Assembly (NCBI RefSeq): GCF_030286555.1
Contig: NZ_JASVWF010000008.1
Location: forward strand, 62,001 to 126,000
Direction: 5' to 3'
Length of the DNA: 64,000 nt
From: Actinomycetospora termitidis
Lineage (GTDB): Bacteria > Actinomycetota > Actinomycetes > Mycobacteriales > Pseudonocardiaceae
The notes beneath the pieces were generated by a model. The model made no database searches. It saw nothing but the letters and a program-made list of their open reading frames with translations, and was not told the DNA's origin. The position numbers and the translations under genes are program-made. This document shows, piece by piece, positions 17,071-27,095 of the stretch. The first letter of the stretch is position 1, and every line of letters begins with the position of its first letter.

Positions 17071-18252
17071 CTACGTCAGTCCCATCGTCGCGAGTGCTGC
17101 GCACCGGAGCTCGTCGGCCATGGCGGGATGGCGTCGTAGATGAGGGATGCGGACGCAGTCGTCGATGACGGTCCTGGCGGCACGCACGAGGGTGGCCGCC
17201 TCGGCCTCCGCCAGATCGGGCCGTCGGACGACGAGCCAGCGTTGCCACTCGCCGAAGGAGTCCGCCTCGCTGCGTTCGGTCCGGTCGAGCACGTTGTCCG
17301 GGAGGTACAGCTTCTCGGTCAGCGAGGTCGCCAGGAGGTCGGTGGCGTCGCACGCGACGCGGATGTACCCCGACACGAGATGGCCGAGCACCTCGTCGTC
17401 GGAGGGGCACCGGAGACTGCGTCGCGTCTCGAGGGCCAACCACTCGTGCAGGCGGGTCACGGCCGTGCTCAGGAGATCGACCTTGGTGTCGACGTAGCGG
17501 TACAGGGCGGGCCCGACGACGCCGACCTCGGCGCCGATGTCGTCCATGCTCACACCGGCGAAGCCCTTCGCGCGGAACTCCCGGGCGGCGGCGTCGATGA
17601 GCTGTTCGCGCCGGGCGGTCGTGGGCCGCTCGGCCTCCGTCGTCGGGTGCACGCTCTCGACCGCAGGCGCTCGGATCACGCGCGTACCGGCGGCCACCAG
17701 TGAGCGTTCGAGTCGCGCGCGGGACAGGGTGGTGTCGTAGAAGCCCGGGCCCGAGACGAGGCTGACCACGACCCAACTGCGCAGGTCGGCCGTGTCCTCG
17801 CCGAGGTCGGGGTGTGCGGGCTCGACCAGCAGCACCCGGAAGCGCTCGGCGATGAACCGAGTCCGACGCCGGACCAGCGCGTAGTCCTCCGACGTGAGGT
17901 GACGGGCCTCGCGTTGCCAGAGCACAGAGAGCCGGCGGCTGTCGAGCGCCGCGGCGACCATCGCGGTCAGATCGTTCTCGAGCCCGCGCGCGTCCGGTGG
18001 GCGTCGTTCCAGCGCCGCGATCGCGTCGAGGACGTGTTGCTGGTCCTCGCGGATCACGTGCGCGAGGAGTGCCTGCTTGTTGGCGTAGTGGCGGTAGAGC
18101 GCTCGGGCGGTGATGCCGCCGGCCTCGGCGATGTCGTTCATCCGCACCGCGTGGAAGCCGCGGCGTGCGAAGAGCTCGGCCGCGTCCCGCGCGATCTCGA
18201 CCCGGCGTCGCCCCGCAGCGGGGCGCGTCGCCGCGCCGTCGGCGACGTCCAT
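17071..18252 (-). CDS. Two-headed TetR regulator (two TetR units in one chain)
   Basis: A 393-aa protein holding two complete TetR units. The first helix-turn-helix is near residues 18-60 (FHAVRMNDIAEAGGITARALYRHY) with its own ligand domain. The second begins near residue 205 (RREQLIDAAAREFRAKGFAGVSMDDIGAEVGVVGPALYRYV) with a second ligand domain. A single polypeptide could act as an intramolecular dimer. It lies on the same strand just downstream of the acyl-CoA catabolic operon, which it most likely represses. The inducer may be an acyl-CoA intermediate (inference). Confidence 0.85.
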   Translation of the reverse strand: MDVADGAATRPAAGRRRVEIARDAAELFARRGFHAVRMNDIAEAGGITARALYRHYANKQALLAHVIREDQQHVLDAIAALERRPPDARGLENDLTAMVAAALDSRRLSVLWQREARHLTSEDYALVRRRTRFIAERFRVLLVEPAHPDLGEDTADLRSWVVVSLVSGPGFYDTTLSRARLERSLVAAGTRVIRAPAVESVHPTTEAERPTTARREQLIDAAAREFRAKGFAGVSMDDIGAEVGVVGPALYRYVDTKVDLLSTAVTRLHEWLALETRRSLRCPSDDEVLGHLVSGYIRVACDATDLLATSLTEKLYLPDNVLDRTERSEADSFGEWQRWLVVRRPDLAEAEAATLVRAARTVIDDCVRIPHLRRHPAMADELRCAALATMGLT

Positions 18253-18307
18253 GCCGTGGCCTCCTCCCGCTCCGCATCGCAGCGTAGCGAGGGGGGCCGC
18301 GCCCCGG

Positions 18308-19170
18308 TCAGCGCGCGGGCGCCCCGACGCGGCCGACCCGCGCGGTCGCGACGACGGCGGAGGACCGTCCCTGCACGAAGTCCTCGAGGGTGGTGTCGTT
18401 GCAGGCCATGTACAGGGTGGCGAGGTCGTCGTTCCCGAAGGTGCACGACACCGCCTGGGCTCCGCGGACGACGACCTTGTCGGTGATCCCGCCGCCCTCC
18501 TCGACGCGGTAGAAGCCGGCGTCGTCGCCGGTGGTGAGGGCGTTGCCGAACCAGACCCCGTCGTCGGCGTCGAGGGCGATGCCGTCGGGCATCATCGTCG
18601 GCTCCAGCTGCGCCCAGGTGCGCCGGCCGCCGAGGGTCCCGTCGTCGGCGACGTCGAAGGCGGTGATCCGGCTCCGGAAGGTCTCGGCGACGAGTAGCTC
18701 GCCGCCGGAGGTGATCGCCATGCCGTTGGGGAACAGGACCTCGCCCTCGACGCGGCGGACGGTTCCGCCGGGGTCGACGTGGGCCAGCGAGGTCGGCTTC
18801 GGGTCCTCCTGACCGACGGCGAAGCCGAAGTTGCCGACGTAGGCGTGACCCGTCGTCGTGACGAGGAGGTCGTTGCCGGGTCCGCCGGCGATGTGGCTGA
18901 AGTCGGCGTAGACGGAGACCTCGCCTCCTTCCGGGGCGAGCCGCCGGATGGTCGCGTCGGCCTGCGAGACGACGAGGGTCGACCCGTCGGGCAGGAAGCC
19001 GAGCCCGGAGGGCATGCCCGGGATCGTCGCGACGGTCGTCGCCTTCCCGTCCGTGTCGAAGGTGAGGACCTCCGTGCTGAAGAAGTCGCTGGCCCACAGG
19101 GCACCGTCGTGCCAGCGCAGTCCTTCGAGGAACTGGTGCCCGGAGGCGAACTCGCTCGGGGTGTGCAGCT

Positions 19171-19174
<4 letters not shown>
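18308..19174 (-). CDS. SMP-30/gluconolactonase-like beta-propeller protein
   Basis: A six-bladed beta-propeller hydrolase-type protein of 288 aa. It has FLEGLRWHDGALWASDFFS at the first blade, LPDGSTLVVSQ, GNDLLVTTTGHAYVGNFG, LFPNGMAITSGGELLVAET and PDGIALDADDGVWFGN, all typical of SMP-30/gluconolactonase/strictosidine-synthase-like proteins with a metal site. It probably hydrolyses a lactone. Its ATG overlaps the CoA ligase stop (ATGA). A lactonase fits a pathway in which a P450, LLM or Baeyer-Villiger type oxidation gives a lactone. Confidence 0.8.
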
Positions 19175-20762
<1,588 letters not shown>

Positions 20763-20766
<4 letters not shown>

Positions 20767-21806
20767 GCGTGCTCCTCGATGCGGTCGAGCAGGGTCGCCC
20801 CGAGTCGGACCTGGAGCTCGGTCGGGTCGCCGTACCAGCCGCGCAGGGCCAGGGCGCGCCGGTAGAACCAGCTCACGTCGCTCTCGGTGGTGAAGCCCAT
20901 GCCCCCGTGCAGCTGGATGGCGTCCTCGCACACGCGCACGGCGACGTCGGAGGCGTGCGCCTTCGCCGTGCAGGCCAGGAGGTCGAGCTCGGTCGGCGGG
21001 GCGGTGTCGGCGTCGCCGAGGGCGGCGAGGCAGAGGTTCTCCAGAGCCGTCGAGCGCGTGTGCATGTCCGCGACGAGGTGCTTGACCGCCTGGAAGGACC
21101 CGATCGGGCGACCGAACTGCTCACGCCGCGCGACGTGCTCGACGGTGCGTTCCACGCTGCCCCGCGCGAGCCCACTCAGTTCACAGGCGAGCAGGAGGCG
21201 GGCCCAGGACCGGAGGCGGACGACCATGTCCTCGTCCTGCAGCACGGTGCCGGCCTCGACGTCGTCGAACTCGACGCGGGCGAACTCGACGCCGGGATCG
21301 GCCCCGGCGAGCGGCTCGATGGAGACCCCGCGGGTTGCAGGGTCGACGAGGCAGACCGCGGCGCCGGCGACCACGACCAACCGGTCGGCCTGCGCGGCGA
21401 ACCGGACGGCCTCGACGGTGCCGTCGAGCCGCGGACCGCGACGGGTGATCGTGCCGAGGTCGTCGGCCCAGAGGTCGGTGACCCCGGGGTCGACGAGCGC
21501 GGGGGGCCGTGCGCCCGTGGCCGGCGCGAGGCCCGGGACCAGCGCGGGGAGCGCGCTGTGTTCCAGCATCGGGCCGCGCACCAGGTGCCGCCCGTACTGC
21601 AGGAAGACCGGGCCGAGGGCCGCGAGGGGAACTCCGAGGCCGCCCTGTTCCTCGGGGACGGCGAGGGAGTACCAGCCGAGATCCGCGAACTCCGAGGCCA
21701 GCGCGGGGTCCCATCCCCCGCGTTCCAGGAGCTCGTGCCTCCGCTCCGCGTAACTACGGCCGAGGTAGTCGTCGACGGCGGCGCCGTACTCGTCGTGATC
21801 AGCCAC
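20763..21806 (-). CDS. Acyl-CoA dehydrogenase, short/divergent subunit
   Basis: A flavoprotein dehydrogenase of 347 aa that, in such gene pairs, forms a heteromer with its neighbour. The C-terminal domain is well kept: REQFGRPIGSFQAVKHLVADM and CEDAIQLHGGMGFTTES. The N-terminal and middle domains are short and divergent. Paired acyl-CoA dehydrogenases of this kind are known from actinobacterial steroid side-chain degradation (alpha2beta2 FadE pairs). GTG start at 21806, overlapping the next gene by 8 bases. Confidence 0.85.
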
Positions 21807-22953
21807 GGGGCAGTCCCAGGAGTCGTTCGGCCACGATCGTGCGCTGGACCTGCGCCGAGCCGCCGTAGATGGAGGCGGCCCGGGAGTAGAGGTGCTCGTG
21901 GGCCCATCGGTCCGATCGCAGCCCGAGGGGCCGTGCGCCCGGGACCGCACGCAGCGGGCCGAGCAGCCCGGCGATCTCCGCGAGCACGGTCTGCTCGGCC
22001 TCGTTGAGCACGAGTTTGTCGACGGAGTCGACCGGGGTGGGGCCGGTGTCCGCGGCGAGCCGGTCGGTGGTCCGCCGGGTCTGGGCGTCGAGGACACGCA
22101 TCGCGATGTGCGACCGCCCGACGGCGGCCCGGACCCGGTCGTCATCGATCCCACCCGAGCGCAGCTGGCCGAGGGCGTCCTCGAGGGCGACCTCCAGCTC
22201 GACGCGTCGTCGCAACGTCGCTCCCGAGCGTTCGCTGCCCAGCGTGTGGGAGGTGATGGCCCAGCCCTCGTTCTCGCGGCCGAGCAGGTTCGACCGGGGC
22301 ACCCGGACGTCGTCGAGGAAGACCTCGCAGAACTCCCGGTCACCGGTCATCTGCCGGATCGGGCGCGTCGTGATCCCGGGGCTCGACATGTCGACGAGGA
22401 GGTAGCTGATGCCGGCCTGCTTGCGCACCGACGGATCGGTCCGGACGAGCAGGGCGCACCACTGCGCCTCGTGGGCCCAGCTGGTCCAGATCTTCTGGCC
22501 GGTCACCACGTAGTGGTCTCCGTGGAGCACGGCGCGCGTCCGCAGCGACGCCAGGTCGGAGCCCGCCTCCGGTTCGGAGAACCCCTGACACCAGATGTCC
22601 GCACCCGAGAGCATCCGCGGCAGCAGGTCCCGGCGTTGCTCGTCGGTGCCGTAGCGGTCGATGGACGGGCCGACGACCTCCAACCCGATCAGCCCGATCG
22701 GCTGCGGGGCCCGGGCGCGCACCAGCTCCTCGACGAAGACGAGCTGGTGGGCGTGGGTGAGGGCCTGCCCGCCGGCCTCCTTCGACCAGGACAGGCCGAG
22801 CCATCCGGCGTCGAAGAGTGTGCGCTGCCAGCGACGCAGCACCGCGAACCGGGCGTCGAGGTCGAGGGGCACCTCCGGCGGTCCGACGGCGGCCAGCCAC
22901 TCCCGGGCACGCGCCCGGAACGCGTCCAGTTCCTCGGTCGGCACGGTGCTCAC
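21799..22953 (-). CDS. Acyl-CoA dehydrogenase, larger subunit
   Basis: A 384-aa FAD-dependent dehydrogenase with a complete N-terminal domain. Landmarks are FSEPEAGSDLASLRTRA (flavin/substrate contact), VVTGQKIWTSWAHEA, GRENEGWAI and the C-terminal SIYGGSAQVQRTIVAERLLGLP. It likely forms a heterotetramer with the product of 20763-21806. GTG start at 22953 overlaps the enoyl-CoA hydratase stop. The paired architecture favours a ring-containing or branched substrate over a simple fatty acid. Confidence 0.88.
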   Translation of the reverse strand: MSTVPTEELDAFRARAREWLAAVGPPEVPLDLDARFAVLRRWQRTLFDAGWLGLSWSKEAGGQALTHAHQLVFVEELVRARAPQPIGLIGLEVVGPSIDRYGTDEQRRDLLPRMLSGADIWCQGFSEPEAGSDLASLRTRAVLHGDHYVVTGQKIWTSWAHEAQWCALLVRTDPSVRKQAGISYLLVDMSSPGITTRPIRQMTGDREFCEVFLDDVRVPRSNLLGRENEGWAITSHTLGSERSGATLRRRVELEVALEDALGQLRSGGIDDDRVRAAVGRSHIAMRVLDAQTRRTTDRLAADTGPTPVDSVDKLVLNEAEQTVLAEIAGLLGPLRAVPGARPLGLRSDRWAHEHLYSRAASIYGGSAQVQRTIVAERLLGLPRG

Positions 22954-23723
22954 CGGCCCGAGTAGCTCGGGACGCGGCGCTCGAGGAAGGCGTTGACGGC
23001 CTCCTTGGAGTCCTCGTAGCCCGACAGCTCGCGCGTCAGTCCCTGCTCGAACTCGTAGCCGGACTTGAGGTCCATGTACTCGATGCCGTTGAGGCTGCGC
23101 TTCGCCAGCCGCAGCGTGACCGGGCTGTGCCGGGCGATCGACCGGGCCAGGCCTCGGGCGGAGTCCAGCAGCCGCTCCGGGGGGACGATCTCCACGATCC
23201 CGCCGTAGGGCAACAGCTTCTCCGCCGGGTAGAGATCGCCGGTGTAGTGCATCTGCCGCACCACCCCCTGCGGGACCAGCCGCGAGAGGTGCTTGGCGCC
23301 CCCGAGCACGCCGACGTTGACCTCCGGCGTCGCGAACTGCGCTCCCTCGGCCGCGACGACGAGGTCGCAGGAGGCGGCGATGGCGAGCCCGGATCCGACG
23401 GCGGCGCCGTGCACGGCGGCGATGACCGGGAGCGGGGCGTCGTAGATCGCCCAGAACGCCTCGCGGGCCAGCTGCAGCCGCTCCGGGGCGTTGTCGGGGT
23501 CCATCGTGCGGAACTCGGCGAGGTCGTTGCCCGCGCAGAAGTGCCGGCCCCGCCCGGCGAGCACGACCACACGAGCGCCGGGCAGGTAGTCACCGACGTG
23601 CCCGAAGAACTCGCGGATTTCCTCGTAGAGGTGCTGGTCGGTCGCGTTCACCGGTTCGCGGTGGAGCCACACCGTCGCGACCCCGTCGCGCAGCTCGTGG
23701 TCGAGCAGCGTCAGTTCCTGCAT
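22950..23723 (-). CDS. Enoyl-CoA hydratase/isomerase family protein
   Basis: Crotonase-fold protein of 257 aa, expected to hydrate or isomerise an unsaturated acyl-CoA. The oxyanion-hole motifs are FCAGNDLAEF and HGAAVGSGLAIAASCDLVVAAEGAQFATPEV. The first catalytic Glu of classical hydratases appears as the VGVLGGAKHL region, where Glu is not evident, so isomerase or hydrolase chemistry is possible. It overlaps the acyl-CoA dehydrogenase gene by 4 bases and follows the LLM gene by 24. Confidence 0.85.
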   Translation of the reverse strand: MQELTLLDHELRDGVATVWLHREPVNATDQHLYEEIREFFGHVGDYLPGARVVVLAGRGRHFCAGNDLAEFRTMDPDNAPERLQLAREAFWAIYDAPLPVIAAVHGAAVGSGLAIAASCDLVVAAEGAQFATPEVNVGVLGGAKHLSRLVPQGVVRQMHYTGDLYPAEKLLPYGGIVEIVPPERLLDSARGLARSIARHSPVTLRLAKRSLNGIEYMDLKSGYEFEQGLTRELSGYEDSKEAVNAFLERRVPSYSGR

Positions 23724-23747
23724 CGTCGTCGTCCTCGGCTCGTCGGG

Positions 23748-24725
23748 TCAGCGGTGGTAGGCGGCGGCGAACGCCTCGAGCTCGCGCGGGATGTCGTGCC
23801 CGGCGGGCTGGAAGTGCAGGTGGTCGCACCCGGCCTTCTCGAGCCCGTCGATGCGGTCGCGCCACTGGTCGCGGGACAACGACACCCCCGCCGCGGTCAT
23901 CACCTCGCCGGTGACGAACGGGCGGTCGACGTCGTTGACGCCGACCACGTGGCGGTCGTGCAGGGCGATGTGCCGGACGTTCTCCGGGATGTGGTCGTAG
24001 GCGGCGGCCCAGACGTGGCCGGCCTCGCCGAGCAGCTCGTCGATGACCCCGTGCTCGACCGCCCAGTGCAGGTACAGACCGGCGGCGTGGCCGGCCGCGT
24101 CGATGGCGCGCTCGGAGCCCGGGTCCTCACCCTCGTCGAGCACGGTCCCGATGACCATCATCATCTGGTCCCGGTCGAACTCGGGATCGGGCGCGGTGAT
24201 CCGGAACAGTTCCGCGCCGAGGTCGCGGGCGACCTGCGTGCCCTTCGGGCCCTCACCGGCGACCCCCCAGGGCACCGAGATCGGGAGAGCCGGACCGAAG
24301 CGCTCGTCGGGCTGGATGAGCTGCATGATCGCGCCGTCCCACTCGACCTGTTCCCCGCGCAGGAGCGCCTGCACGGTCAGGGCGTAGTGCTTCACCTTCG
24401 CCCACGGCACCGGTGGCCTGCCCATCGCGAGGCGCCCCGTGAAGCCGCTGCCCACCCCGACGAGAACGCGGTCCTCTCCGACGGCGTGGACGAGCGTGGT
24501 GATCGCCGACGCGGTGACCATGGGGTGACGGAGGCTCGGGATGAGCACCCCCGGACCCAGCACGATCCGCTCGGTCCGCTCGGCCGCCTGGTGGAGCATC
24601 ATCCAGACGTCGGGGTAGAGCGCGGGCGAGTCGTAGCACAGCGCCCGCTCGTAGCCGAGCTCCTCGGCGATGCGGATGTGCTCCGGGGTCTCCAGCGACG
24701 TGGCGAACGAACAGCCCAGCTTCAT
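23748..24725 (-). CDS. LLM-class flavin/F420-dependent oxidoreductase
   Basis: First gene of the six-gene acyl-CoA catabolic operon. A 325-aa luciferase-like TIM barrel: KLGCSFATSLETPEHIRIAEELGYERALCYDSPA, LGPGVLIPSLRHPMVTASAI, and VLVGVGSGFTGRLAMG. It resembles F420-dependent mycobacterial members. A monooxygenase or dehydrogenase step before CoA activation would fit. ATG at 24725, with GGGAG ten bases upstream. Confidence 0.82.
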   Translation of the reverse strand: MKLGCSFATSLETPEHIRIAEELGYERALCYDSPALYPDVWMMLHQAAERTERIVLGPGVLIPSLRHPMVTASAITTLVHAVGEDRVLVGVGSGFTGRLAMGRPPVPWAKVKHYALTVQALLRGEQVEWDGAIMQLIQPDERFGPALPISVPWGVAGEGPKGTQVARDLGAELFRITAPDPEFDRDQMMMVIGTVLDEGEDPGSERAIDAAGHAAGLYLHWAVEHGVIDELLGEAGHVWAAAYDHIPENVRHIALHDRHVVGVNDVDRPFVTGEVMTAAGVSLSRDQWRDRIDGLEKAGCDHLHFQPAGHDIPRELEAFAAAYHR

Positions 24726-24981
24726 TGAGGGATCTCCCAGCCGTCGAGTCGGGCCCACCTGCCGCGGCCGGCGGTGTCGGGCGACAAGAAGGTGGCAGCG
24801 ACTCCCGCGCGATGTCAACCATCACTAACTGCTCACCCTGTCAGCGAGCGGTGCAATCGCGCACTCGTGCAGCTGCTCGAGCAGGGAAGAAGGGCCTGTT
24901 GTAGCCGTCGGGTCTGGCGCAACCACCGGCACGTCCGCCACGATGTCCATGAACGGTAACTCTCATGACGGAGGTCTCGAG
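24726..24981. promoter_or_regulatory. Divergent promoter region between catabolic operon and Dabb gene
   Basis: A 255-bp gap locally richer in A/T. On the minus strand TTGACA (24813-24818) is a good -35 box for the LLM operon, although the sequence 17 bases on (CCACCT) is a poor -10. It lies in GTTAGTGATGGTTGACA, a possible TetR site. No clear operator symmetry was found. Confidence 0.4.
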
Positions 24982-25272
24982 GTGTTGATCCACTGCCTGA
25001 CGCTCAGGTTCACGACGTCCGCGTCCGACGCGGACGTCGCAGCGTTCGCCCGCGCGGTGGAGCGGCTACCGGGGCAGGTCGGCGTTCCGATGACCACGCG
25101 CCACGGTGTCGATCTCGGGGAACGCCCGACCAACGGGGACTACGCGGTGGTCAGCGAGTTCCGGAACGCCGAGGACTTCCGGACCTACCTCGGACATCCG
25201 GCCCACCGAGCTCTCCCGGCGAACCACGTCGAGAGCATGCTCAGCGTCCAGTTCGTGCTCGAGGACGAGTGA
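24982..25272 (+). CDS. Dabb (dimeric alpha/beta barrel) family protein
   Basis: A 96-aa stress-responsive A/B barrel domain protein. It begins LIHCLTLRF and has the typical acidic/Gly segment FRNAEDFRTYLGHPAHRAL near the end. The GTG at 24982 is chosen because GGAGG lies seven bases upstream; the longer frame from 24943 lacks one. Proteins of this fold act as small cyclases, monooxygenases or accessory proteins in catabolic clusters. It is divergent from the catabolic operon and may belong to the same regulon. Confidence 0.75.
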   Translation: MLIHCLTLRFTTSASDADVAAFARAVERLPGQVGVPMTTRHGVDLGERPTNGDYAVVSEFRNAEDFRTYLGHPAHRALPANHVESMLSVQFVLEDE

Positions 25273-25308
25273 ACCGTCAGGCGGCCGCGGCCGGCCGGTG
25301 CACGATCG

Positions 25309-26514
25309 TCACGACACCGGGACGAAGCGCACGGGCAGGGTGTGCAGCGAGGGGAAGATCAGCGACGGGTGGCGTGCGGGGAAGCCGGCGAGCTCGACGC
25401 GCTCGTAGCGGCGGGCGACGGCGGCCACGGTCTCCTGGAGCTGGACGCGGGCGAGCGGTGCACCCAGGCAGTGGTGCAGTCCGCCGCCGAAGGACAGATG
25501 CCGGGCCGCGTTCTCCCGGCGCAAATCAGGCGCCGTGGGGTCGGCGAAGACCCGTTCGTCGAGGTTGGCCGCCCCGACCAGAGCCAGGACCCGCGCTCCG
25601 GCCGGGAGCACCGTCCCGTCGCTCGCGGCGTGGTCCTCGGTGAGGATGCGCGTCACCACCTGCACCGGCGCGCGCAGCCGCAGCGTCTCCTCGACCATGC
25701 CCACGACGAGCGTGGGGTCGCTCGCGACCCCGCCCAGCAGTCCGGGGACGGTCGCGAACAGTTCGACGACGTTCGTGATGGACGTCCGCGTGGTCTCGAA
25801 GCCCGCGTCGAGGACGGTGTGCATCACCGAGAGCACCTCGTCGTGCGACAGCTCCCCGGCCTCCTCGGCCGCGAGCAGCCGGCGCACCAGCTCGGGAGGT
25901 TCGGTGAGCCGGCCGAGCAGGTCGTCGAAGTAGTCGAAGTAGGACTGCGTGACCTCGTCGAGTCGGGCCTGCTGCTCCGGGGCGAGCGGGAAGTGGGAGA
26001 AGATCGCCAGGAATTCGAGCTGGGTCGCGAGCAGCGGAGCCCAGTCCTCGTCGGGCATCCCGATGAGCAGGCGCAGGACCCCTCGGGGCACACGGGCCGC
26101 CAGCTCGACCGCGTCGACGACCCCGCCCGCGGAGAGCGCGTCGAGCTCGGCGGCGACCTCGGCCGCGGCAGCCGCCCGCAGCAGGTCGGACTGCCGCGCG
26201 GTGAACAGCGCACCGACCACGCCGCGCAGTCGCGTGTGGATCGGGCGATCGGTCTGCACCAGGTTGGCCCGTAGCCGCCGTCGCGCCGGACCCTCGGGCA
26301 TCCAGCCGGGCGCGTCCTGGCCGGGCGGTTGCACGCGCGCCGAGGTCGTCCGCACCACGGCCTGGACGTCTTCGTGGCGGGACACCAGCCAGACCTCGTC
26401 CTCGGACGCCCCGATCCGCAGCACGGGTGCCTCGTCGCGCAGCGCCCGATAGGCCTCGGCCCGGTCTCCCACGAGGAACGCCGGGTCGTCGAGGTCGGGC
26501 ATCGTCGTGGTCAT
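25309..26514 (-). CDS. Cytochrome P450
   Basis: A 401-aa soluble class I P450. The heme-binding loop is SFGGGLHHCLGAPLARVQLQE with the thiolate Cys. The I-helix has AGFETTRTS, the ExxR motif is EETLRLRAP, and the region RARVQPPGQD resembles CYP substrate recognition site 1. It needs a ferredoxin and reductase, neither of which is in this window. The neighbouring acyl-CoA operon suggests hydroxylation of a terpenoid or alicyclic compound. ATG at 26514, alternative ATG at 26502. Confidence 0.9.
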   Translation of the reverse strand: MTTTMPDLDDPAFLVGDRAEAYRALRDEAPVLRIGASEDEVWLVSRHEDVQAVVRTTSARVQPPGQDAPGWMPEGPARRRLRANLVQTDRPIHTRLRGVVGALFTARQSDLLRAAAAAEVAAELDALSAGGVVDAVELAARVPRGVLRLLIGMPDEDWAPLLATQLEFLAIFSHFPLAPEQQARLDEVTQSYFDYFDDLLGRLTEPPELVRRLLAAEEAGELSHDEVLSVMHTVLDAGFETTRTSITNVVELFATVPGLLGGVASDPTLVVGMVEETLRLRAPVQVVTRILTEDHAASDGTVLPAGARVLALVGAANLDERVFADPTAPDLRRENAARHLSFGGGLHHCLGAPLARVQLQETVAAVARRYERVELAGFPARHPSLIFPSLHTLPVRFVPVS

Positions 26515-26792
26515 CTCGTGCGCTCCCGGTGAGTGGTGGGTGGAGCGCGACGAGATCCCGGCGGGTCCGACGTGCTGTGACCCCGACCATAGGGAACCCG
26601 AGATACATCAGACCAATACCGACTTGCACATGAACCGATAAGCCTTTTCTGATGCTCTGCGCGGAGGGGCCGCCTGCCGCGGTCGGACAAGGATCCCGTC
26701 CGGTCTTGTCCCCGTGCGCCCTGGTTCCCCGGGAAGCCGGCGAGCAGGGTGGTGTCCGTACGCGCCGCTCGACCGAGTTCCAGGAGGACGCG
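26515..26792. promoter_or_regulatory. AT-richer divergent promoter region with CATCAGA/TCTGATG inverted repeat
   Basis: The 278-bp gap between the P450 (minus) and BMC-H (plus) genes is clearly more A/T-rich at 26590-26655 than its surroundings. CATCAGA (26606-26612) and TCTGATG (26648-26654) are perfect complements 35 bases apart, suggesting paired half-sites. TATGGT-like and TTGGTC boxes occur on the minus strand. Exact promoters cannot be fixed. Confidence 0.4.
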
Positions 26793-27095
26793 ATGACGCA
26801 GCCAGGACGCGGGGGCGCGCTCGGCATGATCGAGACCAAGGGCCTCGTGGGCGCCATCGAGGCGGCCGACGCCATGGTCAAGGCCGCGAACGTCGAGGTG
26901 GAGGGCTACCGGACCCTGCGCAACGGCCAGGTGTCGGTGCTCGTCCGCGGCGATGTCGGGGCCGTGAACGCCGCGGTGGACGCCGGGAGGATCGCCGCGG
27001 CCCGGGTCGGGGAACTCTACGCCACCCACGTCATCCCCCGTCCGCACGGCGACACCGAGGCGATCGTCGACGCGGCGATCACACCGCCCCGCTGA
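26793..27095 (+). CDS. BMC-H shell protein with unusual pore loop
   Basis: A 100-aa single-domain (Pfam00936) protein that forms hexamers tiling the facets of a bacterial microcompartment. It has the hallmark [30 protein letters not shown] and the C-terminal [14 protein letters not shown]. The pore region reads TLRNGQ where most BMC-H proteins, including the copy at 34372, have a small GGG-type loop, so this hexamer should have a different, more polar pore. ATG with AGGAGG six bases upstream. It is encoded opposite to the rest of the BMC operon and converges on the PucR gene. Confidence 0.93.
   Translation: MTQPGRGGALGMIETKGLVGAIEAADAMVKAANVEVEGYRTLRNGQVSVLVRGDVGAVNAAVDAGRIAAARVGELYATHVIPRPHGDTEAIVDAAITPPR

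Noticed and set aside
22818..24728. Plus-strand frame of 636 codons
   Set aside because: Antisense to the enoyl-CoA hydratase and LLM genes; no motifs.
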